This document shows positions 17,623 through 26,722 of a stretch of 64,000 nucleotides of DNA, piece after piece. The stretch lies in contig JAKSIB010000019.1 of the NCBI GenBank assembly GCA_024399065.1, positions 1 to 64,000 of the forward strand, read 5' to 3'. The position numbers and the translations under genes were made by a program. Numbering within the stretch: position 1 is the stretch's first letter; each line of letters opens with the position of its first letter. The DNA comes from Fibrobacter sp. (GTDB lineage Bacteria; Fibrobacterota; Fibrobacteria; Fibrobacterales; Fibrobacteraceae). Under the pieces are notes generated by a model that did no database searches, was not told where the DNA came from, and saw only the letters and a program-made list of their open reading frames with translations.

Positions 17623-19509
17623 ATGCTTATAGATCAAGAACATGCCGGTATTATCATGCGTGCAAAGACCCACCCGCGTCAGTTGGGAATTCCTCTGAGC
17701 CGTTGGGGTCGTAACCTTATCGCTTGCTGCCCGTTCCACTCTCCTGAAGAAACGTCCCTGTTCTTCTACGATGCCCTGGGATACTGGCGCTACCGTTGCT
17801 TGCAGTGCGGCAGCGAAGGCGACTTGGTTGAATTCGTGATGCGTAGCCGTTTCAATGGAATGGAAGAACCGGCAGCTCGCGCAGAAGCTTTGGATTTCCT
17901 CGGAACTTTGGAACAGGAACACGAACCGAAACAGGATGAACATCCTTGGATCAAGGAAATCGGCGGCGAGAAATCCAAGGTCCTTGAAAACTTTGTCCGT
18001 TACTGCCATTGGGCCGCTTGCAAGAGCCCCTCTTCCGCAGAATTCCTGCAGTCCCGTGGATGGAGCATTGGTCAGGCCCAGCTCTACGGTATTGGCTACT
18101 ACAGCGGCGATCCGGAGCCGTTCGTCAGCTACTGTATGCTTTCCGGCATCGAACGCCACCAGATCAGTTTCTATCTGGATAACCTTGAAGCATATCGTGA
18201 ACCGCGCATTACTATTCCGGCCCGCAACTCCAAGGGTTTGATTCACTCCGTGTACGGTCGTGTTCTCGATGACAGCGACAGTAACCACACCTACGTTTCC
18301 TACGCTTCCGGTCCCAGCGACATCCCGTTCAACATCCAGGCTGAAAATGCAAAGCCTATTATTGTTGAAGGTTTCTTTGACGCTTTGACCGCAGATCTGG
18401 CCGGCATTCCGGGCGTAGTTTCCACCATGTACCAGGAACTATCCCTCAGCCACTTGTACAAGCTGAAGGCCTGTGGTGCAGATTCCGTTACTGTGATCCT
18501 CCGCCGCGAACAGGACCGTCGCGAGCAGGAATACCGCATTCAGAAGTATTTGAAGATGGCGGAAGAATTGGATTTGAAGTTCAAGTCCATCGTCCTCCCC
18601 AAGGAAGAAACCGTTGACCTGGTGGTTCGTAAGAATGGCGCAGACCAATTGCTGAATCTTATCCAGCAGACAGAAGAAGACACCGTTCACACCCACCGTC
18701 GTTCCATGCTTTTGCAGGACATCAAGGAAAACTTCGACATTGCCATGGGCTGCCCCCCGGATGTTCGTGTCGGCTATTCCTTAAATACCTTCCCCAAGTT
18801 GACCAAGACTATTGACGGCATCCAGTCCGGCTGTTTCTACGTATCTTCCAAGCCCTTCGGCCTCAAGACCACATTGATGTCCAGTATGGCCCTGGATTTG
18901 CTCCAGAGCAACCCCAAGCTGAAGCTGATCTATATCGCACTAGAAACGCCCCGCCGTCAGATTTTCGATCGTCTTGTAGCAATGCTCATCGGCGAATCTG
19001 TTCTTACCGTTCGTAAGCAGAGCGAAGACGAAGCCATGAATCAGAAGATTCTAGAAGCTACCCGCGAACTGATGGGATTTGTCCGTAGTAACCGTCTTGA
19101 AATTTGGGACGACCAGCCCGAATTCGACAACATGGAATTTATCGCCACCCTCAAGGAAGAAGCCAAGGAACATCCGAACCTGGTTGTATTCATTGATGGC
19201 ATCGACCACTTGAAGATTACCGACTACTTTGATTTGACTGATATTCACGAACGTCGTTCTTCCGTGATTCTTGACCTGTACAAGGCTCTGGACATTCCGC
19301 TGTTCATTGGTGGCGAATTAGTTGACTCCGAACACGGTCTCGTTGGCCCCCGCGCGTACCTCCGCGATTCCGACGCCATCTACTGGTTGGAATCCAAGGG
19401 TGGCAATTTGTTCCTGACAGTGAATTCCAAGCGTTTGGGCAGCAGCCAAGTGTACCAAGGCAACTTGTCCATCGACCCGCTTTCTAACAAGATGCAGGAA
19501 GAAACCTAA
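17623..19509 (+). CDS. DnaG/DnaB-like primase-helicase homologue with decayed active sites
   Basis: A 628-residue protein with the layout of phage-type primase-helicases. The N-terminal CHC2 zinc finger is intact (C36, H39, C59, C62). A Toprim-like region (about 242-345) keeps the first glutamate (E249 in VEGFFDAL), but the DxD metal site is replaced by VILRREQDRR (291-300). The downstream LPxGxDP segment is also lost. The C-terminal third is a RecA/DnaB-type ATPase fold with ALETPRRQIFDRL and a Walker B at FIDGIDHL (524-530). Its P-loop reads KPFGLKTT (410-417), with L414 where the glycine before the lysine belongs. Primer synthesis is unlikely and ATP use is doubtful. The AAGGAA site is good. 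A glycosyltransferase gene follows after 24 bases. Function unknown. Confidence 0.7.
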   Translation: MLIDQEHAGIIMRAKTHPRQLGIPLSRWGRNLIACCPFHSPEETSLFFYDALGYWRYRCLQCGSEGDLVEFVMRSRFNGMEEPAARAEALDFLGTLEQEHEPKQDEHPWIKEIGGEKSKVLENFVRYCHWAACKSPSSAEFLQSRGWSIGQAQLYGIGYYSGDPEPFVSYCMLSGIERHQISFYLDNLEAYREPRITIPARNSKGLIHSVYGRVLDDSDSNHTYVSYASGPSDIPFNIQAENAKPIIVEGFFDALTADLAGIPGVVSTMYQELSLSHLYKLKACGADSVTVILRREQDRREQEYRIQKYLKMAEELDLKFKSIVLPKEETVDLVVRKNGADQLLNLIQQTEEDTVHTHRRSMLLQDIKENFDIAMGCPPDVRVGYSLNTFPKLTKTIDGIQSGCFYVSSKPFGLKTTLMSSMALDLLQSNPKLKLIYIALETPRRQIFDRLVAMLIGESVLTVRKQSEDEAMNQKILEATRELMGFVRSNRLEIWDDQPEFDNMEFIATLKEEAKEHPNLVVFIDGIDHLKITDYFDLTDIHERRSSVILDLYKALDIPLFIGGELVDSEHGLVGPRAYLRDSDAIYWLESKGGNLFLTVNSKRLGSSQVYQGNLSIDPLSNKMQEET

Positions 19510-19533
19510 AGGGTTTCAAGGCCGTCAACAACA

Positions 19534-20718
19534 ATGTTCACTATCGTTGATTTCAATAATTTCTGGAGCCCGTCGGGAGGCGGTGTTCGTCGATACCATC
19601 TGCAGAAAATGGCATTCTACGAGCAGCAAAACGAAGTCCTTTCCGTCTTCGTGATGCCAGACTCCAAGACATTCACAGAAAAGAAAAGCGACGGCTTAAT
19701 TATTGAGCACGTGGAAGCATTCCGCTTTCCGGGAAACTGGGAGTACCGTTTTATCTGGAAGCAATCCCAGATCCGACCCATTCTTAAAAAGTACATGCCG
19801 GACATGATCGAAGTAGGTTCGCCCTACATTCTTCCGTCCGTCATTCGTTGCGCCGCAAAAAAGATTTGCCCCCAGGCAGCACTCCTAAGCTTTTGGCACG
19901 CCGACTTCCCTATCACCTATGTGGAACGTCCCGTCACCAACAAACTGGGATCAACCCTCGGCGCCCTTTGCAAGAAAATTGCATTCTGGTACGCCCGTCA
20001 GGAATTCAAGAAGTACGACGGCGTCCAGGTTTCCTGCAAGGAAGTTCTAGACCGCTGCGATGCAAATGGTTTGCCCAAGTCCCATTGGATTCCCCTGGGT
20101 TGCGACATACAGATGTTCTCTCCCGAAAAGCGAGACGAAGAACTTGTCCAGAAGCTGAAGGACGGCGACCCCGAACGTTTGACCATATTCTTCCCCCATC
20201 GTTTCTGCGAAGAGAAAGGTATAGAACTTCTGCTTGGTGCATACGATATTCTTTCTGCCAAGCTGAAGAGTGAGCCAGCCCTTGTGTTGGCCGGCACTGG
20301 TCCCTACCTCCCCCAGGTTCAGGAGGCCGTGCAGAAGCACCCGCGCATCCAATACGCAGGTTTTATCAAGTCTATTGACGAAATGGCAAGGCACTACGCT
20401 AGCGTAGATCTCGGTTTGGCCCTTTCCGGTTGGGAAACATTCGGTCTCTCCATTCTTGAAAGCATGGCTTGCGGAAACGCCCAGATTGGCGCCAGCACTG
20501 GGGCTGCAGCAGAGCATGTCAAGGAATCCAATGCTGGAGCAATCCTTGAGAACCGCACTGCAGAATCCTTGGCAAACGCCATCATCGAACTTTATCATTC
20601 TGACTTATCTCAGAAGAAACTTAACGCACGCAGCTACGCAGAGAAGTTCAGTTGGAACGACTGCTTCAAACGTCAGCTCAACCTTTACAAAGAAATTTCA
20701 CAACAAAAAAGGAAATAA
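19534..20718 (+). CDS. GT4-family glycosyltransferase
   Basis: A 394-residue group 1 glycosyltransferase with GT-B fold. The N-terminal glycine-rich acceptor loop (SPSGGGVRRYHLQK), the mid-protein PHRFCEEKGIELLL donor-domain start and the ETFGLSILESMACG nucleotide-sugar site (the EX7E motif) are all visible. No membrane helices are evident. It probably adds a sugar to a lipid-linked or surface glycan. It follows the decayed primase-helicase gene by 24 bases and precedes the Dabb gene by two bases, so it looks cotranscribed with both. Donor and acceptor are unknown. Confidence 0.88.
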   Translation: MFTIVDFNNFWSPSGGGVRRYHLQKMAFYEQQNEVLSVFVMPDSKTFTEKKSDGLIIEHVEAFRFPGNWEYRFIWKQSQIRPILKKYMPDMIEVGSPYILPSVIRCAAKKICPQAALLSFWHADFPITYVERPVTNKLGSTLGALCKKIAFWYARQEFKKYDGVQVSCKEVLDRCDANGLPKSHWIPLGCDIQMFSPEKRDEELVQKLKDGDPERLTIFFPHRFCEEKGIELLLGAYDILSAKLKSEPALVLAGTGPYLPQVQEAVQKHPRIQYAGFIKSIDEMARHYASVDLGLALSGWETFGLSILESMACGNAQIGASTGAAAEHVKESNAGAILENRTAESLANAIIELYHSDLSQKKLNARSYAEKFSWNDCFKRQLNLYKEISQQKRK

Positions 20719-20720
20719 TC

Positions 20721-21038
20721 ATGATCAGACACATTGTTTGGTGGAAGTTGAAGGCAGAAGCCGAAGGCGCTACCGCAAAGGAAAATGGAGAAAAGCTGGT
20801 TGCTGCATTCCATGCTTTGGAAGGCAAGATTCCGGGACTCGTTAGCATCGAATCCGGTTTAAATTTCAACAAGTCCGAACTGGGCAATGGCGACGTCGAA
20901 TACGATATCGCTCTCGACACCACCTTCCGCACCAAGGAAGCTCTGGACTTCTACCAGGGTCACCCGGATCACCAGGCTATCGTCGGCTTCGTGAAGAAGG
21001 TCGTGGTGGAACGCCGCGCCGTCGACTTCGAATACTAA
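20721..21038 (+). CDS. Dabb (stress-responsive alpha/beta barrel) family protein
   Basis: A 105-residue protein of the dimeric alpha/beta-barrel (Dabb) family: IRHIVWWKLK at the start, a central helix, and LDFYQGHPDHQAIVGFVKKVV with the family's HPxH segment near the end. The start at 20721 is chosen over an in-frame upstream ATG at 20652 because it has an AAGGAA ribosome-binding site and begins exactly at the domain. The upstream option would lie inside the glycosyltransferase gene. The family's functions are varied and mostly unknown. Confidence 0.82.
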   Translation: MIRHIVWWKLKAEAEGATAKENGEKLVAAFHALEGKIPGLVSIESGLNFNKSELGNGDVEYDIALDTTFRTKEALDFYQGHPDHQAIVGFVKKVVVERRAVDFEY

Positions 21039-21042
21039 TGGA

Positions 21043-21102
21043 GATCCCGGGTCCAAGCCCAGGATGACAAAAAATCTTGGGTCCAAGCCCGGATAACAAA
21101 AA
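21043..21102. repeat. Tandem pair of REP-like intergenic repeats
   Basis: Two imperfect copies of a roughly 30-base unit (about 21043-21073 and 21074-21102) share an exact 12-mer, GGGTCCAAGCCC, at 21049 and 21079. The first copy forms a small hairpin (CCCGGG with CCCAGG, one mismatch) and ends GGATGACAAAA. The layout resembles dispersed intergenic repeats of the type GATCCCGGGTC...AAGCCCGGGATGACA known from other bacteria. It lies between the Dabb stop and the terminator. Confidence 0.55.
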
Positions 21103-21136
21103 GCTCCCTCATCATTTTGATGGGGAGCCTTTTTTA
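21099..21136. terminator. Bidirectional terminator between Dabb and RND exporter genes
   Basis: A long stem pairing GCTCCCTCATCA with TGATGGGGAGC (about 21103-21128) has A-rich sequence on its left and T-rich sequence on its right. It can stop both converging transcription units. Confidence 0.85.
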
Positions 21137-21155
21137 ATGTTTTTCGCGACTACTC

Positions 21156-23744
21156 TTACTTGTTCTTTTTCAACCAAGTGCTGCAAAGGAACATGGAGAA
21201 AATAACGCTAGCCACAAGGAATACGGAAATACCAATGCAAGCCAAGTCACCAATACCCTTCAAGCCGCGATGGCTCGTAAAGAGGAATCCTACGAAGCCC
21301 GCCACCGTAGTCAAGGAGCTTGCAATCACGTTACGTCCAGTTGTATCCATCAACTGACGCAAAGTCATATCCTTGCTGGAGGACCAGGAAGTAATGAAGT
21401 GGATTGTTGCGTCAATGCCTATGCCCAGCGTCATCGGAATCACAATCACGTTGTAGATACTGATTTTACCGTACTCAAAGAAATGAGTCAGGAATCCCAG
21501 CAAACCAAGAGTGAGCAAGGTGCCCATACCAAAGGCAATGCAACCGCTAACAAAAAGCTTGGGCTTGCGGAAAGAAATGGCCAAGGTTGCAAAGATTACG
21601 AGAATAATGGCGAGGGCCAATCTAAAGCTGTCCTGCTTCACAGATTCAATCACATCAGAAAGAATGAATTGAGAGGAGAAGGTGCGAAGATTTTCGCCAT
21701 CGAAGTTCCAATGACCATAACGTTCCTGGAAGTCATGCAAGGCGTTGGCATCCCAGCTGGGGAAGTTACCGTAGATAAAGCCGATCTTACCATAGGAGCC
21801 ATCCTTTTCGCGAAGAATGTCCAAAGTCCAGCTAGGAATGTCTTCGGCAGAGAAAGTATTTTCCACAGCGGCCATCTGGCGGAGATTTGCAATGTTTGTA
21901 GAATCTTCACCTTCGGCGCGATCAAAGACGCGGGCTTCCACCAGGTCACGAATTTCTTCGATAACTTCCAAGCGAATCTTCTGGGAATCCTCAGGCGGAA
22001 CAAAGCTTCTCAAGGTAAGGAAGCTGCCCAGTACCGTATCTTTGTCCACGTTAAGGCGATACATCAAAGTATCGTGCAATTTATCCAGCTGTTCCTGCTT
22101 GGAACCCATCACTGCCGCCGGAGTCGAAGTCACAGCCTTATAGCTGTTTCTTGTAACCTTAGTAGAAATCTTGTTCTTCTTGGTGGTTTCCACCGTAGAA
22201 ACTCGGCGCAGATTCTTCAGGTTGTGTTCAAAGTCCACATTCGGCGCATAGTAAAGAGCTCCAAGGCCAAAGATCAAACCAACAACGGCAGCACCCTTGA
22301 AGAACTTGGCAATTTGAGCTTCGCTCCAAGACTTGGGCAAAAGACTATTCTGAGGCGCAGCAGGAATACCACCCATGCACTTGATAAGCACCGGCAGGAA
22401 CAACACGGAAGTCATCATACTGAACAGCACACCCACAGAAGCAACCACACCAAATTCGTAGAAGCCCTTGAAGTGAGCTGCAAGCAAAGTCAAGAAAGCG
22501 GCGATAGTGGTAAAGCTAGCCAGAATAAAAGGCTTCAGCATTTTCTTCTGGGCTTCTTCCAGAACTTCTTCCAAAGTTGCAAACTTATGGAGCATCTTCT
22601 GTGCGGTACCCAGAATATGGATGGAGTAGTCAATACCAATACCCAAAATAATAGACGCCACAAACACGGTGAAAGGACTCAACTTACCGTAGAAGATTGC
22701 GGTGAAAGCAAATGTAGGCACGCAAGCGTAAAGTACAGAGCAGGTCACCAGAATGGGGCCCTTGAAACTGCGGAAGAAGAAAGTTGTCAAGAAGAAAATC
22801 AGAATCAAGCTAATGCCAAAGGAGAAGATACTGTCATTAGCAACTTCGTCCACTTCCTTCAAGCCTTCGTAAGTGCCTTCCACGGTAAAGCGGGTAGGAA
22901 CATCAAACTTCTTTCCGTTGAAATGAGTAAGCAAGGTATCAGTACGAGCAAGAATGCGAGTTACGAATTCGTAGTCGGTAGAAGGCTTGATCAGCTTAGC
23001 ATTCACAACACCGTTGAAAAGAATCTTGCCAGTGCTATCAGGCTTGGGACAACCCATCAAACGAGTTCTTAAGTGTGCAGGAACAGGATCCTTGGGATGC
23101 CATTCATCGGCAGCCTTTTCTGCTTTCGTTGTATCCTTGGACTTCTTAAGGAAAGAGGCGAAAGCACCGATGGCTTCGTCGGGCAAGCCCAATTCCTGAG
23201 GAAGGTTGGCATCGAACCAAATACGTTCCTTTTTTTCTTCTACTTCGGCAGCGCCATCACCCAGAAGGTCCACAACCAAGGGGCCATTCTTACGACCGAT
23301 TTCCAGCTGCAGGTCTTCGAGATTGTCACGGATTCGTTCCAGATGGGTCACCGGAAGATAAAGAAGAGCATTGTCCTTGAAGAACTGATTGTTGTCATCT
23401 ATCTGGATAGAGACAAAGTCATCCTTCCAGTTCTCACGAATGTAGGCGCTAATGGAGTCCTGCATTGCTGCAACAATCTCGGGGTCTTCACTTTGGATTG
23501 CGATGGTAAAACGGTCTGCGCTACCAAAGCGAGTGTAGGACTCCTGAAGGGCAATGACACTGGGAGTGTCTTCAGGAAGAAGATGAGAAAGGTCGGCATC
23601 CAATTTCAAGCCTGGCTTAACCAGAATCGGATAAGCACAAAGCAGGGCAAGGATCAAATAAAAAGCTAGAGCCTTGTACTTGTGCTTACAAATTAGCGGA
23701 ATATACCACTTGGAAAATCTTTCTTGAAGAGAGGGTTTCGACAT
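21156..23744 (-). CDS. RND/MMPL-family lipid exporter
   Basis: An 862-residue inner-membrane transporter with the two-half RND layout. One helix near residue 25-45 is followed by a large periplasmic loop starting DADLSHLLPEDTP, then a five-to-six-helix bundle. The second half repeats this plan. The proton-relay aspartates are visible in two matching helices, LGIGIDYSIH and LGIGIDATIH. This fits the MMPL/HpnN-type subgroup that moves lipids or hydrophobic molecules rather than the tripartite drug pumps. It starts four bases after the stop of a glycosyltransferase gene, so it ends the surface-glycan operon and may move a glycolipid. The substrate is inference. Confidence 0.85.
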   Translation of the reverse strand: MSKPSLQERFSKWYIPLICKHKYKALAFYLILALLCAYPILVKPGLKLDADLSHLLPEDTPSVIALQESYTRFGSADRFTIAIQSEDPEIVAAMQDSISAYIRENWKDDFVSIQIDDNNQFFKDNALLYLPVTHLERIRDNLEDLQLEIGRKNGPLVVDLLGDGAAEVEEKKERIWFDANLPQELGLPDEAIGAFASFLKKSKDTTKAEKAADEWHPKDPVPAHLRTRLMGCPKPDSTGKILFNGVVNAKLIKPSTDYEFVTRILARTDTLLTHFNGKKFDVPTRFTVEGTYEGLKEVDEVANDSIFSFGISLILIFFLTTFFFRSFKGPILVTCSVLYACVPTFAFTAIFYGKLSPFTVFVASIILGIGIDYSIHILGTAQKMLHKFATLEEVLEEAQKKMLKPFILASFTTIAAFLTLLAAHFKGFYEFGVVASVGVLFSMMTSVLFLPVLIKCMGGIPAAPQNSLLPKSWSEAQIAKFFKGAAVVGLIFGLGALYYAPNVDFEHNLKNLRRVSTVETTKKNKISTKVTRNSYKAVTSTPAAVMGSKQEQLDKLHDTLMYRLNVDKDTVLGSFLTLRSFVPPEDSQKIRLEVIEEIRDLVEARVFDRAEGEDSTNIANLRQMAAVENTFSAEDIPSWTLDILREKDGSYGKIGFIYGNFPSWDANALHDFQERYGHWNFDGENLRTFSSQFILSDVIESVKQDSFRLALAIILVIFATLAISFRKPKLFVSGCIAFGMGTLLTLGLLGFLTHFFEYGKISIYNVIVIPMTLGIGIDATIHFITSWSSSKDMTLRQLMDTTGRNVIASSLTTVAGFVGFLFTSHRGLKGIGDLACIGISVFLVASVIFSMFLCSTWLKKNK

Positions 23745-23748
23745 AACT

Positions 23749-24906
23749 TTAACCTACAATAAAATCAACAGTTTTGACAAGATCGTCCTTTTGGCGGCGA
23801 CGGACTTCTTCATAACGAGTCTTTGCACGGACGGCGTACATCTTATAAATTGACGGATCCAAAAGCTGAATCATTCGGTTTTTCATTTCACTGACCGAGT
23901 AGGGATCAAAATAGATGGCCGCATTTTCACAAACTTCAGGAATAGAAGTAGAACCGCTTGCTGCGACAGGAACTCCGTAACGCATCGACTGCACAGGAGG
24001 ATAGCCAAAGCCCTCGTTTAACGACGGGAAAATAAAGGCATAGGCATTCTGGTGCAGGAATTCAAGTTCATTGGATTCAACATAATTCAACAATACAAAG
24101 CAATCTCGATTACGAACACTTTTCAGATAAACTCTGGAATTTGTCGCTCCGGTAATAACCATCTTATAATCAAAGGCCTTACCACAAGATCTGTATTGCG
24201 TCACCAATTCATCAAAGGCCTTTGCCGCACGAAGGTTGTTCTTTTCCCAACGGGCACCACTCGTCAAAAGGAAATACTTCTTTGGTTGCACCCCAGGAGG
24301 CAGGAATCCCTCCGGTTCGTATTCCGTCATGGGACTATAGAACACCGGGATTTCCTTATCCATCAATTCCGGAAAAAAGGACATGATGGAAGCACGGCTA
24401 TGCTCGCTCACCGTAATGGTTTCTGCACGGCCATCGGCAATGCGCTTTGCCAAGTCCTGGTATTTCGGCTTGTAGAAATACTTCTTCCAGGATTCACGAT
24501 AGCGGACCAGGGCTTCAGTTTTTTGCGCAAGCTTCTTGGCAAAGGAAATACCCTGACTGCTATACTGCATTTCAAGAGCACGAACACCATGCCAGGTAAA
24601 CACAAAACGCTTTACGTCAATCTGCCATTTCTTTTCAAGGGAGTAGAGCGGCGTGTAAAAAGCATCAATGTTGTTTTCATCAATTATCTGCTGCGGAGTC
24701 TTCTCGCTAACATCAAAAAGAGGAATTCCTTTTTCCTTACAGGCGTCTACAATCTTTGGATCCAAATACTTTCTGCTGTCGTAGGCACAACTAAACTTTG
24801 CCTGACGTTCCACCAAGGCCCAGAAGACAACCTCTCCATAGGAGCCTCCCCCATGGAACTTGGCACTATGAATGGGCTGGACTGCCACCAGGTTAAAAAG
24901 CATCAT
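23749..24906 (-). CDS. GT4-family glycosyltransferase
   Basis: A 385-residue group 1 glycosyltransferase. The donor-binding half has SGARWEKNNLRAAKAF, and then AFIFPSLNEGFGYPPVQSMRYGVPV with the EX7E-type site, followed by SIPEVCENAAIYFDP. The N-terminal half contains an HSAKFHGGGSYGE acceptor loop. The start codon overlaps the stop of the upstream gene by four bases (ATGA), a sign of coupled translation. It is the fifth gene of the minus-strand glycan cluster. Sugar specificity is unknown. Confidence 0.88.
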   Translation of the reverse strand: MMLFNLVAVQPIHSAKFHGGGSYGEVVFWALVERQAKFSCAYDSRKYLDPKIVDACKEKGIPLFDVSEKTPQQIIDENNIDAFYTPLYSLEKKWQIDVKRFVFTWHGVRALEMQYSSQGISFAKKLAQKTEALVRYRESWKKYFYKPKYQDLAKRIADGRAETITVSEHSRASIMSFFPELMDKEIPVFYSPMTEYEPEGFLPPGVQPKKYFLLTSGARWEKNNLRAAKAFDELVTQYRSCGKAFDYKMVITGATNSRVYLKSVRNRDCFVLLNYVESNELEFLHQNAYAFIFPSLNEGFGYPPVQSMRYGVPVAASGSTSIPEVCENAAIYFDPYSVSEMKNRMIQLLDPSIYKMYAVRAKTRYEEVRRRQKDDLVKTVDFIVG

Positions 24907-25910
24907 ATTATTTTACCAATCAAGGAAAGAAGCGGCAACACAAAGGGAAGTTTCTTGTACACGTAACCCAAGGATTTCGCAAAGGCATAGGAACGGATAA
25001 TGTCTGCACCAAACTTACCAGCATGTTTTGTCTGGTAAAGGAAAGTTTCCTTGGCATGGGCAATGACATCGTCATAATATTCGTTAATGGTTATGGACTT
25101 ATCCGCATTAACCTTCACAGGAATTTCCTTAAGGTTGGTATAGAAATCCTTGCGGAGAATTTTGGGAAGGAAAAGATCCATGCTATCAGGAACCTTGCGA
25201 CCGCAGGTATTGATGATACGTGAACCAAAGAAATGGAACACCTTTCCATTAGGAATAAAGTCCCTTGCATAAGCCATTTGGCAGTTCCATTCTCCAGGCA
25301 TTTTCTGGGTAATATAATTGAACTTAAAGTTGGCTTCGGCCAAGGATGCCATGTCATAGGGGAAATTCTTGGAAACGCAATACAGCCACAGTTCATGCCA
25401 CTTTTCAAAGAACGCACGAGCCTCGGGTGTATCGCTGGCGAACATCACACCACCATTGAAAATTTCATCATTCAAGATGGGAGAAAAGCCTAACATCTTG
25501 GCATTGTTCAAGATTTTCTTACGGTTGATGGCCTTGGACAAGTTGGTATGGAAATCCAGAACGGCATAGATGCCGTTCCATTCCTTAGGAATACTTAGGT
25601 CACCAACAATGGCGATGTCGGAATCCATGTAAAGGAAATCGCCGTCAATCACATTGCGCATAACTGTCTTAAGGTAACGAGAGCGGAGCATTGGAGAAAG
25701 ATTTTCATCCAATTCCAGCACCTTCAGCTCATCAACAGCATCTTTCAAGGCAGCGCGATTGCCGGTAAGGGTCGCTGCAGTCTTGTCGTCGGTCAATACA
25801 GTTACAAAAGCACCAGGATTGTGGACACGCAAAGATGCAATGGCCACCAAAGTCTGTTCACAAAAGAAATCCTTAGGAGAACTAGTCAGAACAAATAAAT
25901 ACTTAGTCAT
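24903..25910 (-). CDS. GT8-like glycosyltransferase with DxD motif
   Basis: A 335-residue GT-A-type enzyme. The nucleotide-sugar domain starts MTKYLFVLTSSPKDFFCEQTLVAIASL. FLYMDSDIAIVGDL then supplies the metal-binding DxD, and LNDEIFNGGVMFAS is a GT8-like acceptor segment. A later KVFHFFGSRI segment holds a likely C-terminal metal histidine. The last 30 residues are hydrophobic and basic and may attach it to the membrane. It sits eight bases after licD and overlaps the next glycosyltransferase gene by four bases. Family membership is by pattern only. Confidence 0.75.
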   Translation of the reverse strand: MTKYLFVLTSSPKDFFCEQTLVAIASLRVHNPGAFVTVLTDDKTAATLTGNRAALKDAVDELKVLELDENLSPMLRSRYLKTVMRNVIDGDFLYMDSDIAIVGDLSIPKEWNGIYAVLDFHTNLSKAINRKKILNNAKMLGFSPILNDEIFNGGVMFASDTPEARAFFEKWHELWLYCVSKNFPYDMASLAEANFKFNYITQKMPGEWNCQMAYARDFIPNGKVFHFFGSRIINTCGRKVPDSMDLFLPKILRKDFYTNLKEIPVKVNADKSITINEYYDDVIAHAKETFLYQTKHAGKFGADIIRSYAFAKSLGYVYKKLPFVLPLLSLIGKII

Positions 25911-25918
25911 AAAGCACC

Positions 25919-26722
25919 CTACTTCCAGTAGGCCTCAAAGGCATGGGTAATCTGTTTTTCCTTCGGCGGCAATTTCATGTAATCACCATACATTCGTTTT
26001 AGGTAATAATCGTAGTCGGCATAACCTTCATATTCACGATCTTCAAAAGGATAAACAGACACCTGTAACAGGCGTTCCTTATCCATCATGGAACGAGTGC
26101 CGTTATTGGTAAATAAATTGGCTATGTACTTTGAATCCGCAGCCTTGTAACGTTTGAAGATCCATTCATGAATGCGACAAACACGTTTCTTTCCGATGAT
26201 ATGTGCCAACGTGTAAAACAGACGCTTGTAAAACCAGTCAAAGCCAATCTTCATCTTGGAGAAGTTTGCATCCATGGCTAATACTACCACGCGCATAAAC
26301 GCACAAAGTCCCATATGGAACTTTGACTTCATGGGAGATTCAGTTACACCATCCAACGGGAAAATATCCACCCAAATACCGTGCTTGTTGGTATGGCGTT
26401 CCATGTTAACTTCGGTGCGGTTATCCACAATCTTTGCAAACGGATAAAAATAACCTTCAGACCTGTTGTCAATCAAGGAAAGGTGGCTATACTTTTCACC
26501 TAAACCATTCTTTACGATTTGCAGGAACTTTTCGTACTCTTCACGAACCATGCAAATATCAATATCATCGTCCCAAGGGATATAACCCTTATGACGGACA
26601 GCCCCCAACAAGGAACCAAATGCCAAATAATACTGCAGGTTGTATTCCTTGCAAATGGTGGCAATATCATCAAGAACATCCATCTGGACTTTTCTGATGT
26701 CTTCCTGGCTCATCATCTTCAT
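25919..26722 (-). CDS. LicD-family phosphotransferase
   Basis: A 267-residue LicD/fukutin-type enzyme. The hallmark FGSLLGAVRHKGYIPWDDDIDI (starting near residue 35, acidic metal site at 51-55) is intact. Members move phosphocholine, phosphoribitol or similar phospho-alcohols from a CDP donor to a glycan. Its start overlaps the cytidylyltransferase stop by four bases, and that gene could supply the CDP donor. Two glycosyltransferases follow. Together they suggest phospho-alcohol decoration of a surface glycan. Which alcohol is used cannot be read here. Confidence 0.88.
   Translation of the reverse strand: MKMMSQEDIRKVQMDVLDDIATICKEYNLQYYLAFGSLLGAVRHKGYIPWDDDIDICMVREEYEKFLQIVKNGLGEKYSHLSLIDNRSEGYFYPFAKIVDNRTEVNMERHTNKHGIWVDIFPLDGVTESPMKSKFHMGLCAFMRVVVLAMDANFSKMKIGFDWFYKRLFYTLAHIIGKKRVCRIHEWIFKRYKAADSKYIANLFTNNGTRSMMDKERLLQVSVYPFEDREYEGYADYDYYLKRMYGDYMKLPPKEKQITHAFEAYWK

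Noticed and set aside
21270-23072. 600-residue plus-strand open frame opposite the RND exporter
   Set aside because: The product is rich in His, Asn, Gln and Lys with no helices or motifs, as expected from the reverse of a membrane protein gene.
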